Shown: positions 24,684 through 34,020 of the stretch, in pieces
How positions within the stretch are numbered: the first letter of the stretch is position 1
How the letters are laid out: each line of letters opens with the position of its first letter
From: Closterium sp. NIES-65
Taxonomy: Eukaryota; Streptophyta; Zygnematophyceae; Desmidiales; Closteriaceae
Assembly: GCA_948144175.1 (NCBI GenBank)
Contig: CANXME010002459.1
Location: 1 to 64,000 of the forward strand
DNA length: 64,000 nt
Reading direction: 5' to 3'
The notes under the pieces: model-generated
The model's input: the letters and a program-made list of their open reading frames with translations, nothing else
What the model was told of the DNA's origin: nothing
Database searches by the model: none
Program-made: the position numbers and the translations under genes

Positions 24684-27600
24684 ATGGCGGGCAACACCTC
24701 GGCGGTAGCTGGTGAAACTTCAGCCCAAGATCGTAGCGGCAGCCATGATTCTGGTGTTTCTGCGCCAAGGGGAGCGCGAACAAGCCAGGGCTCGCTGATC
24801 AAGGAGGTGCTGAAAAACTTCACCGTCGAGAAGTTCAATGGTGAGGGCTATGATGATTGGGCCTGGAAAATGCAACTTTATTTCCGTCAAATCGGATTGC
24901 TGAAACTAATGATTGGGGAGGAGCCTAGACCGAGTGACCCCGCCCTTCAGGAAGATTGGGACGAGCGCGCCTCGGCTGGCTACTACTTGATGTCGCAGAG
25001 TTTGGAGCTGAACCAGCGTCACCACGTCATGCACCTGCTGCCGGAGGCTGAGTGTGGTCCGAAGGCGTGGACGGTGTTGAAGGAGCTGCACGCCCCGACC
25101 TCCGTTGTTGCAACATTGATGCTGGAGAGGGAGCTGTCCGCGTTGCGCCTGAGCGAGGGAGAGCCGGTGCAACCTGTCCTGGACAAATTGCGCGACCTCT
25201 ACGCGAAGTTGGCGACCGCGGGAATCACCTACCCGGAGCAAACAAAGTGCTTGAAGATGCTCTCGCTGCTGCCGGAATCGTGGCTTCAATTTACGAGCGG
25301 ATTGAGCCTGCCGCAGAACCAGAGCTTGTGGACGCTCGAGTGGGTGCGGACGAAGATTCTGGAGGAGGACTTCCGTCGCCGCCAACTGAGGGGTGGAGAC
25401 GACGGCAGCAGCGGCTACGGGATGCAAGGGAGCCGACGTGGCAAAGGACGTGGCTTCGGTGGTGCTGGACGCGGTGCAAAGAAAGACGACGACTCCAACG
25501 ACCAACAAGGAGGTACCGGTTGGGGTCGCGGTGCAAAATCTGGACGTGGGGGCAAGTCGGGTGCTGGTGGCAAAATGAAAGGGAGTTGCTGGTATTGTGA
25601 GAAGGAAGGGCACCCCTGGTTTTTGTGCTATAAGAAACCCGATGGATGGACCCCCCAGAATCGTCACCAGGATGGCGGCGCGCGGAGGAACCAGAAAAAC
25701 GGTGCCAACATGATCGCTGATTCGTCCGACAACAACCCAAAGGGCAACGGCGGTGCGGAGAAGAAGAAGGAGCGCACCGCGGGCCAATTCTTCCATATGG
25801 GAGACAAGGGGGAGCAAGGAGACGCCTCTGCTAAGGCTGGAGCAGAGCTGCACCCCCTGGACTATTGGGTGTTGGACACAGGCGCTGCTTGGACAATGAC
25901 GCCGCGCAAGGACCTGCTGGACGACGTACGCGCTGCACCGATTAATGAGGTGTGCTCTGCCTCTGGACACATGTTGAAGGTGGCTGGTGCGGGACGAGCT
26001 GCATTTAAGGGAGCGGATGGCAAGCCGGTGGTGCTGCACGACGTTCTCCTCGTCCCCGACCTGAAGGCCAACCTCATCTCCCTCCGTAAGCTTGGCAAGG
26101 CTGGGGTGAACACCAACACGGATGGGGCTCGCACTTATAAGGGGAAGCTGGGCAATCGGGTGCTTTGGGATCTGCACGAGAGCAAGGACGTGTACAGATC
26201 CATGTGGCAGCTGCCGGCGCTGGCGTGGCATGGTGAGGGGCAGGCTAGAGAGGGGTCTGCATCCCAGGGGGAGTGCAACGCCGTTGGAGGGGTTGGTGTG
26301 AAAGTGTCGGCCAGATCTGGGGAGACGGATTGGGCAACGGCACACCGACGCTTGGGGCATGTGGCAATGCCTTTGCTGAAGCAGCTGGAGAAGGATGGAG
26401 CCGTTAAGGGCTTGAAGCTGAACGGACAACCACCCGATGATAACTGTGAAATCTGTTTGCTCTCAAAGTTTACCCGTTTCCCCTTCCATAGTGTGGCTGG
26501 CAGGAGCAAGAAGCCGTTGGAGCTGGTCCACATGGACTTGGTGGGGCCGCTGCCGGTTCAGGGACACAAGGGGGAGCGGTACTTCCTGACCATTGTGGAT
26601 GATTGGAGCAGGCTTATGTGGGCATATCCGCTGAAGCAGAAGGACCATGCCGCCTCTACGATACGGGAAGATTGGCTGCCATTCGTGGAGAAGCAAGCGG
26701 AGTGTGTGGTGAAGCGGATTAGGACAGATCGGGGTGGTGAGTTCCTTGGAGCTGAGATGACGGCCTGGCTCAAGAAGCAGGGCATCCAGAGGGAGCTGAC
26801 CACGGCTTACACCCCACAGTCTAACGGTGTAGCAGAACGGGCGAACCGGACAATTCTGGAGACAGCTAGGGCGCTGCTCATAGAATCTGGGCTGGGCAAC
26901 TCCATGTGGCCCCATGCTGTTCGGCACGCTACCGTCGCTAGGAACAGGGTACTCACAAAGGTTGGGGATGACTCGTGGGTGCCGTTGGAGAGGTGGCTTG
27001 GGAGGAAGCCGCCGGTGGACATGCTGAGGGTGTTCGGTTGCATGGCAGTCGCCCACGTCCCCAAGACCTACCGCAGTAAGTTGGGGGCGAGTGCAATCTG
27101 GTGTGTGCATTTGGGGCTGGCTGCTGAGAGCAAGGGATGGCTGCTGTGGGAACCCTCCAAGGGTGTGTTATTTGACAGCAGGGATGTGAAGTTTGTTGAG
27201 GGCATGATGTATGGGAGCTGGGAGAAACAGCCGGAGGCCAGGGTGTCCCAGCAGATGGAGCAGATTACCATGCAGCTGGACCTGACTCCTAGTGTGTGGG
27301 AGGAGGGAGAGGAGGCAGCTGCAGAGGGTGGTGATAAAGAGAAGGTGCAGGAGGCACCTGCTGGTGGAGGTGATGGTGTGGAGATTAGCGGTAGCACTAG
27401 TGGAGCTGCTGGATCTGAGGGAGGAGAGCAGCAGCAGGGGAAAACTAAGAAGCCGAAGGGTGTTATTATGAAGGGATGGGAGACACCCGTCTCCAGGCCA
27501 GGACGTACCCGTATGGCTACTAAGAAGCTGACTGCAGGAGCTGATGTAGCGGAGCAGCAGCTTGGGACCGAGGAGGCATTGCTGATTCTACCGCATGGCT

Positions 27601-29264
27601 ATGACCCGGATGAGGAGGATCAACCTGCGTACTGTTTTCTTGCCCCTGCACCAGAGGAACCAGCTAGCATGGAGGAGGCATTAGCTGGACCAGATAGGGA
27701 CAAATGGCTTGCTTCCAGGGATGCTGAATACCAGAGCCTGCTGGAGAATGGGACTTGGGAACTAGTGGTGCTGCCTGAGGGAAAGAAAGCGGTACAATGC
27801 AAGTGGGTGCTAAGGATCAAGACTGACGACAAGGGGCAGGTCACCATCTACAAGAGTAGGTTGGTGGCTAAGGGGTTTATGCAGAAGGAGAAGCGGGACT
27901 TCAATGAGATCTTTGCTCCCACTGCCAAACCCCCTACCCTTCGTGTCTTGTTGGCAGATGCAGCCGTTAGTGGGAAGTTCATTATCCAGATGGACATATC
28001 AACGGCATTTCTCAACGGGATTTTAGAGGAGGAGGTGTTCATGACGCAGCCACCTGGGTATGAGGATGGTACGGGCAGGGTGTGCAAGCTGAAAAAGTCC
28101 ATCTATGGCTTGAAGCAGGCGCCACGCTGCTGGTACCAGAAGTTGGCAGCTGTTTTAGAGGAGATGGGATTCAGGACCAGCAGCTGTGATGAGAGCCTCT
28201 TTCTCAAGGGGGAGGGGGAGAAGCTGGTGCTGTTTCTGGTCTATGTGGACGACATTCTTCTCTTTAGCAGCAGCATGAAGGAGGTCCAGAAGGTGCAGCA
28301 GCAGCTGATGGAGAACTTCAAGTGCAAGAACCTTGGGGAGGTAAAGTACTACCTCGGGATGCACGTGGAGAGGGATCTGGATCACAGGTGGTTGAAGCTG
28401 CACCAGGAGAAGTTCATCAAGGAGCTTGGGGAGAAGTATGGAATTGAGAATGAGCGCAAGGTTGCAACTCCCCTGCCAGCAGAATTCAAGCTTGTGAAAG
28501 CTGCAGAGGATGAAGGAGTTGAAGCCGAGGAGCAGCAGCAATTTCAGTCCTTGGTGGGCAGCCTCTTGTATGCAGCAGTTCACACGAGACCCGACATCTC
28601 TTTCTCGGTTGGGCAGCTGGCTACGGTAGTGCAGAATCCATCAGAGGAGCAGGTGGATGCAGCTGAGCGTGTGGTGAAGTATCTGAACTCTCACCCAAGC
28701 ATTGGAGTTCAATACTCCGCATCTGCACAGGTGAAGCAGAAAGGGGTTGAGGTGCTGAAAGAGAAGGGGGAGAGGCTTGGAGAAGGCAAGCTTTTTCTCA
28801 CTTGCTTTACTGATGCTACGTGGGCCTCTGAGAAGGAGGATTCCTCATCTGTGGGAGGATACATCTGCGTAGTTGGGGGAGGACCGGTTAGTTGGAGGTC
28901 AAAGAAGCAGACGGAGACAGCACTCTCTTCCGTGGAGTCAGAGTACATGGCGATGTTCCATGGGGTGAAGGAGGTGATTTGGCTGAGGAGGTTGTTAGAG
29001 GAGATTGGCCAGGAGCAGAAGGTTGCTACGCCGCTGTTTTGTGATAGCAAGGGAGCTCTTGGGATGGCCAGGAACGCTGTGCTTCATGGGCTGAATAAGC
29101 ACATGCGTATCAAGTGGCACTGGCTGCGTAAGGAGGTGAAGAGGGGGACGGTGAATCCGATCTACATCAAGACTCACCAGCAGCCAGCGGACTTCCTCAC
29201 CAAGAGGCTTGCGGATGAGTCTCATTGGCGTTGTGTGCGCATGAGTGGAATGAGCATGAACTAG
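24684..29264 (+). CDS. Copia-A gag-pol polyprotein, 1526 aa
   Basis: One open frame encoding all functions, the usual copia layout. Gag spans about residues 1-300, with a Gly/Arg-rich basic stretch before a CX2CX4HX4C zinc knuckle at 302-315. The protease active site DTGA is at 398-401. The HHCC domain uses H554, H559, C588 and C591; the integrase catalytic triad is D618, D682 and E718, with exact D-X35-E spacing. A linker rich in Glu, Gly and Ser follows (about 880-960). RT has FLNGILEE and the active site YVDD at 1187-1190. RNase H has D1377, E1418 and D1454. The start is 32 bases after the primer site and is shared by E1, E3, E6 and E9. It would make virus-like particles in the cytoplasm and integrate cDNA in the nucleus. 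A 507-codon frame on the other strand is a shadow. Confidence 0.96.
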   Translation: MAGNTSAVAGETSAQDRSGSHDSGVSAPRGARTSQGSLIKEVLKNFTVEKFNGEGYDDWAWKMQLYFRQIGLLKLMIGEEPRPSDPALQEDWDERASAGYYLMSQSLELNQRHHVMHLLPEAECGPKAWTVLKELHAPTSVVATLMLERELSALRLSEGEPVQPVLDKLRDLYAKLATAGITYPEQTKCLKMLSLLPESWLQFTSGLSLPQNQSLWTLEWVRTKILEEDFRRRQLRGGDDGSSGYGMQGSRRGKGRGFGGAGRGAKKDDDSNDQQGGTGWGRGAKSGRGGKSGAGGKMKGSCWYCEKEGHPWFLCYKKPDGWTPQNRHQDGGARRNQKNGANMIADSSDNNPKGNGGAEKKKERTAGQFFHMGDKGEQGDASAKAGAELHPLDYWVLDTGAAWTMTPRKDLLDDVRAAPINEVCSASGHMLKVAGAGRAAFKGADGKPVVLHDVLLVPDLKANLISLRKLGKAGVNTNTDGARTYKGKLGNRVLWDLHESKDVYRSMWQLPALAWHGEGQAREGSASQGECNAVGGVGVKVSARSGETDWATAHRRLGHVAMPLLKQLEKDGAVKGLKLNGQPPDDNCEICLLSKFTRFPFHSVAGRSKKPLELVHMDLVGPLPVQGHKGERYFLTIVDDWSRLMWAYPLKQKDHAASTIREDWLPFVEKQAECVVKRIRTDRGGEFLGAEMTAWLKKQGIQRELTTAYTPQSNGVAERANRTILETARALLIESGLGNSMWPHAVRHATVARNRVLTKVGDDSWVPLERWLGRKPPVDMLRVFGCMAVAHVPKTYRSKLGASAIWCVHLGLAAESKGWLLWEPSKGVLFDSRDVKFVEGMMYGSWEKQPEARVSQQMEQITMQLDLTPSVWEEGEEAAAEGGDKEKVQEAPAGGGDGVEISGSTSGAAGSEGGEQQQGKTKKPKGVIMKGWETPVSRPGRTRMATKKLTAGADVAEQQLGTEEALLILPHGYDPDEEDQPAYCFLAPAPEEPASMEEALAGPDRDKWLASRDAEYQSLLENGTWELVVLPEGKKAVQCKWVLRIKTDDKGQVTIYKSRLVAKGFMQKEKRDFNEIFAPTAKPPTLRVLLADAAVSGKFIIQMDISTAFLNGILEEEVFMTQPPGYEDGTGRVCKLKKSIYGLKQAPRCWYQKLAAVLEEMGFRTSSCDESLFLKGEGEKLVLFLVYVDDILLFSSSMKEVQKVQQQLMENFKCKNLGEVKYYLGMHVERDLDHRWLKLHQEKFIKELGEKYGIENERKVATPLPAEFKLVKAAEDEGVEAEEQQQFQSLVGSLLYAAVHTRPDISFSVGQLATVVQNPSEEQVDAAERVVKYLNSHPSIGVQYSASAQVKQKGVEVLKEKGERLGEGKLFLTCFTDATWASEKEDSSSVGGYICVVGGGPVSWRSKKQTETALSSVESEYMAMFHGVKEVIWLRRLLEEIGQEQKVATPLFCDSKGALGMARNAVLHGLNKHMRIKWHWLRKEVKRGTVNPIYIKTHQQPADFLTKRLADESHWRCVRMSGMSMN

Positions 29265-29295
29265 TATGGAATGATTGGGATGCAGCCGGCAGGCT

Positions 29296-29304
29296 GAGGG
29301 GGAG
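29296..29304 (+). other. Polypurine tract of E7
   Basis: GAGGGGGAG ending two bases before the 3' LTR; primer for plus-strand DNA synthesis. The same tract is seen in E3, E8, E9, E11 and E12. Confidence 0.88.
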
Positions 29305-29306
29305 TG

Positions 29307-30399
29307 TGTTGGGTGCAAATTCACATTGCACGACATCCTGCCGTCTGTTTGTACGAGTATGCGTGTGCGAATGCATTTGCGTGTGAATGGTATGTTTGTG
29401 TGTTTGTTTGCTTTCGCAATTTTCGCTTGAAGCATTTGCAGGTACTCGCAAAATGTGCGCTTCGGCATAACATTGTACGCGCTATGAACAGTACAAGCAG
29501 AAAGGACGAGCTCGCAAAGGAACCCAAGATGGAAGCTTTGCGGTTCGGCTTACTTGATTGCGCAGATTCAGTTCTATCCAACTCGAAATTGTACTGTTTT
29601 GTTTGGTTGACTATAGTGTAGCAGGGCAGGCACTATAGGGGTACAATTTAGGTGAAGGTTGGATGTTGTTTGTCTGTATCTGCATGCTACAGGGCCAGGG
29701 GAAACCAGCGGAACCAGCATTTGGCTGGTTGGGCAAAGACAAAACAGGTTCTGTTTTTAGGACCTGAACCTGGTTGTTGTTTTCCCAGGTTGGAAAAACA
29801 GAACCAGAGGTTGTTCACCAACCTATCACCTGCTATTTTGTTCAGCCAGGTTGGTTCTGTTGCTTGGAATTATTTGGGATCATCCCTGGTTGTTCCCAGG
29901 TTGATTCCCAAGGTCCTTGCTAGCTAGAGCTATTTATTCCTTCTCTGTTTGTACCTGAATATAGTGAAATTGATTCAAGCGAATTCCTTCCTTGCTGGAA
30001 TTTCTTTTCTACGCGGTGCGACGGCGGAATGCTACCCGAGTCAACGCTAGTACGCTAGCACTCCAACGCTAGGCTAACGCTGTCCGAGCCATAACTTCGT
30101 AATGGCAGAACTTTTCGCGAGGCAACTTGGCTTATTTTAAAGCTCTTAGAGTGAGCTTCAATATAGGAAATTCTCAGCTTAATCCGGTCGACGGTCTGCA
30201 CGATACGCTGCGCGACGCTCAAGGTACTCTTGCTGTTTTGACTAAGTCCCTCTTGATCCCTCTCTCTACAAACTCGGACCCGAGGATAGGGGCTGGTCTT
30301 GTACCAGGCACCCAAGGACCCTTGGAGGTGACCCCGAGGAGAGGTTTTAAGTGTGATAAAGTCTTAATAGCTTGAGTTTATTAGGCCCTTACACCAACA
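29307..30399 (+). repeat. 3' LTR of E7 (A1)
   Basis: 1093 bp, nearly identical to the 5' LTR; starts directly after the polypurine tract and ends at CCAACA followed by GTTCA. Confidence 0.95.
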
Positions 30400-30404
30400 G
30401 TTCA
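30400..30404. repeat. Target-site duplication, right of E7
   Basis: GTTCA, identical to 23540-23544. Confidence 0.95.
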
Positions 30405-33400
30405 GGTCCTAAAAACAGAACCTGATTTGTCTTTGCCCAACCAGCCAAATGCTGGTTCCGCTGGTTTCCCCTGGCCCTGTAGCATGCAGATACAGACAAA
30501 CAACATCCAACCTTCACCTAAATTGTACCTCTATAGTGCCTGCCCTGCTACACTATAGTCAACCAGACAAAACAGTACAATTTCGAGTTGGATAGAACTT
30601 AATCTGCACAATCAATTCAGCCAAACCGCAAAGCTTCCATCTTGGGTTCCTTTGCGAGCTCGTCCTTTCTGTTTGTACTGTTCATAGCTCGTACAATGTT
30701 TTGTCGAAGCGCATAATGCGCGAGTACCTGCGAATGCTTCAAGCGAAAATTGCGAAAGCAAACAAACACACAAACATTCTATTCACACCCAAATGCATTC
30801 GCACACGCATACTCATATAAACAGACGGCAAGATGTCGTGCAATGTAAATTTGCACCCAACACACTCCCCCTCAGCCTGGCGGCTGCATCCGCATCATTC
30901 CATACTAGTTCATGCTCATTCCACTCATCCGCACACATCGCCAATGAGGCTCATCTGCAAGCGTCTTGGTGAGGAAGTCTGCTGGCTGCTGGTGAGTCTT
31001 GATGTAGATTGAATTCACCGTCCCCCTCTTCACCTCCTTACGCAGCCCGTGCCATTTGATACGCTTGTGCTTATCGAGCCCATGAAGCACAGCGTTCCTG
31101 GCCATCCCAAGAGCTCCCTTGCTATCACAAAAACAGCGGCGTAGCAACCTTTTGCTCCTGGCCAAACTCCTCTAATAGCCTCCTCAGCCAAATCACCTCC
31201 TTCACCCCATGGAACATCGCCATGTACTCTGATTCCAGAGAAGAGAGTGCTGTCTCCGTCTGCTTCTTTGACCTCCAACTAACAGGTCCTCCTCCAACTA
31301 CGAAGAGGTATCCTCTAACAGATGAGGAATCCTCCTTCTCAGAGGCCCACGTAGCATCGGTAAAGCAAGTGAGAAAGAGCTTGCCTTCTCGAAGCCTCTC
31401 CCCCTTCTGTTTCAGCACCTCAACCCCTTTCTGCTACACTTGTGCAGATGCGGAGTATTGAACTCCAATGCTTGGGTGACAGTTCAGATACTTCACCACA
31501 CACTCCGCTGCATCCACCTGCTCCTCTGATGGATTCTGCACCACCCTAGCCTGCTGCCCAACCGAGAAAGAGATGTCGGGCCTAGTGTGAACTGCTTCAT
31601 ACAAGAGGCTGCCCACCAAGGATTGAAATTGCTACTGCTCCTCGGCTTCAACCCCTTCATCCTCTGCAGCTTTCAGGAGCTTGAATTTTGCTGGCAGGGG
31701 AGTTGCAACCTTGCGCTCATTCTCAATCCCGTACTTCTCCCCTAGCTCCTTGATAAACTTCTCCTGGTGCAGCCTCAACCACCTGTCATCCAGATCCTTC
31801 TCCACATGCATCCCGACATAGTACTTTACCTCCCCAAGGTTCTTGCACTTGAAGTTCTCCATCAGCTGCTGCTGCACCTTCTGAATCTCCTTCATGCTGC
31901 TGCTAAAGAGAAGAATATCGTCCACATAGACCAGAAACAGCACCAGCTTCTCCCCCTCCTCTTTGAGAAAGAGGCTCTCATCACAGCTGCTGGTCCTGAA
32001 TCCCATCTCCTCTAAAACAGCTGCCAACTTCTGGTACCAGCAGCGTGGCGCCTGCTTCAAGCCGTAGATGGACTTTTTCAGCTTGCACACCCTGCCCGTA
32101 TCATCCTCATACCCAGGCGGCTGCGTCATGTACACATCCTCCTCTAAAATCCTATTCAGGAATGCCGTAGATATATCCATCTGAATGATGAATTTCCCAC
32201 TAACGGTTGCATCTGCCAACAAAACTACGGAGGGTAGGGGGTTCTGCAGTGGGAGCAAAGATCTCATTGAAGTCCCGCTTCTCCTTCTGCATAAACCCCT
32301 TAGCCACCAGCCTACTCTTGTAGATGGTGACCTGTCCCTTGTCATTGGTCTTGATCTTTAGCACCCGCTTGCACTGTACGGCTTTCTTCCCCTCATGCAG
32401 CACCACCAGCTTCCATGTCCTATTCTCTAGCAGGCTCTAGTACTCAGCATCCCTGGAGACCAGCCAATTTTCCCTATCTGGGCCAGCTAATGCCTCCTCC
32501 ATGCTAGCTGGTTTCTCTGGTGCAGGGGCAAGAAAACAGTAGGCAGGTTCATCCTCTTCATCCGGATCATGGCCATGTAGTAGAAACAGCAATGCCTTCT
32601 CTGTCCCAAGCTGTTGCTCTGCTACATCAGCTCCTGAAGTCAGCTTCTTAGTAGCCATACGAGTACGTCCTGGCCTGGAGATGGGTGTGTCTCATCCCCT
32701 CATAGCAACACCCTTCGGCTTCTTAGTTTTTCCCTGCTGCTGCTCTCCTCCCTCGGATGGAGCAGCTCCACTAGTGCTACCGCTAGTCTCCACACCATCA
32801 CCTCCACCAGCAGGTGCATCCTGCACCTTCTCTCCATCACCACCCTCTGCAGCTACGTCCTCTCCCTTCTCCCATACACTAGGAGTCAGGTCCAGCTGCA
32901 TGGTGATCTGCTCCATCTGCTGGAACACCCTGGCCTCCGGCTGTTTCTCCCAGCTGCTATACATCATGCCTTCAACAAACTTCACATCCCTGCTGTCAAA
33001 CAACACACCCTTGGAAGGTTTCCATAGCAGCCATCCCTTGCTCTCAGCAGCCAGCCCCAAATGCACACACCAGATTGCACTTGCCCCCAACTTACTGCGG
33101 TAGGTCTTGGGGACGTGGGCGACTGCCATACAACCGAACACCCTCAGCATGTCCACCGGCGGCTTCCTCCCAAGCCACCTCTCCAACGGCACCCACGATT
33201 CATCCCCATCCTTGGTGAGTACCCTGTTCCTAGCGACGGTAGCGTGCCGAACAGCATGGGGCCACATGGAGTTGCCCAGCCCAAATTCTATGAGCAGCGC
33301 CCTACCTGTCTCCAGAATTGTTCGGTTCGCCCGTTCTGCTACACCGTTAGATTGTGGGGTGTAAGCCGTGGTCAGCTCCCTCTGGATACCTTGCTTCTTG

Positions 33401-33608
33401 AGCCAGGCCGTCATCTCAGCTCCTAGGAACTCACCACCCCGATCTGTCCTAATCCGCTTCACCACACACTCCGCTTGCTTCTCTACGAATGGCAGCCAAT
33501 CTTCCCATCTCATAGAGGCGGCATAGTCCTTTTGCTTCAGCAGATATGCCGACATAAGCCTGCTCCAATCATCTACTATGGTCAGAAAGTACCGCTCCCC
33601 CTTGTGTC

Positions 33609-34020
33609 TGTTGGGTGCAAATTCACATTGCACGACATCCTGCCGTCTGTTTGTACGAGTATGCGTGTGCGAATGCATTTGGGTGTGAATGGAATGTTGG
33701 TGTGTTTGTTTGCTTTCGCAATTTTCACTTGAAGCATTTGCAGGTACTCGCGCATTATGCGCTTCGGCACAATATTGTACACGCTATGAACAGTACAAGC
33801 AGAAAGGACGAGCTCGCAAAGGAACCCAAGATGGAAGCTTTGCGGTCCGGTTGAATTGATTGTGCAGATTCAGTTCTATCCAACTCGAAATTGTACTCTT
33901 GCTGTTTTGACTAAGTCCCTCTTGATCCCTCTCTCTACAAACTCGGACCTGAAGATAGGGGCTGGTCTTGTACCAGGCACCCAAGGACCCTTTGAGGCGA
34001 CCCCGAGGAGAGGTTTTAAG
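33609..34020 (+). repeat. Copia-A LTR remnant, plus strand (A2)
   Basis: Starts with an intact TGTTGGG terminus inside the integrase of E8 and holds parts of both ends of the family LTR in about 410 bp. It runs straight into an LTR piece of opposite orientation. It might be the left LTR of E10, the next plus-strand element, but that is only inference. Confidence 0.82.

Larger units (their letters stand above)
23545..30399 (+). mobile_element. Copia-A retrotransposon E7, looks whole and young
   Basis: 6855 bp element: 5' LTR 23545-24637, primer site 24641-24652, a single gag-pol frame 24684-29264, polypurine tract 29296-29304, 3' LTR 29307-30399, flanked by perfect GTTCA duplications. The two LTRs are each 1093 bp and, compared by eye, differ at about 4 sites (about 0.4 percent). 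As LTRs are identical at insertion, this points to a very recent event. At a plant-like 1e-8 substitutions per site per year (an assumption) it would be of the order of 0.2 million years. It sits inside the 3' LTR of E8 in the opposite orientation. No envelope-like or extra open frame follows pol. Confidence 0.96.
22910..30862 (-). repeat. 3' LTR of E8 (A2), split by E7
   Basis: Two parts, 22910-23544 and 30400-30862, form one 1093 bp LTR once E7 and one copy of GTTCA are discounted. Both outer termini are intact. Confidence 0.92.
22910..33608 (-). mobile_element. Copia-A retrotransposon E8, minus strand, host of E7
   Basis: From left to right on the plus strand: the 3' LTR (22910-30862, interrupted by E7 plus its duplication), the reversed polypurine tract, RNase H (about 30.9-31.4 kb), RT (about 31.6-32.4 kb), linker and integrase (about 32.7-33.6 kb). 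The element is cut at 33608 by a plus-strand LTR, and gag and the 5' LTR are not found next to it. Removing E7 and one GTTCA leaves a 1093 bp LTR of subfamily A2. Its left end interrupts Copia-B, with TTATG as the expected duplication. Broken about half a dozen times. Confidence 0.88.

Noticed and set aside
24906-26429. 507-codon open frame on the minus strand opposite gag and protease of E7, with counterparts in other copies (for example 1012-2208)
   Set aside because: It follows from GC-rich codon use of the sense frame; the product is a low-complexity Leu/Arg/His/Pro string with no recognisable domain, and it is broken differently in each copy.
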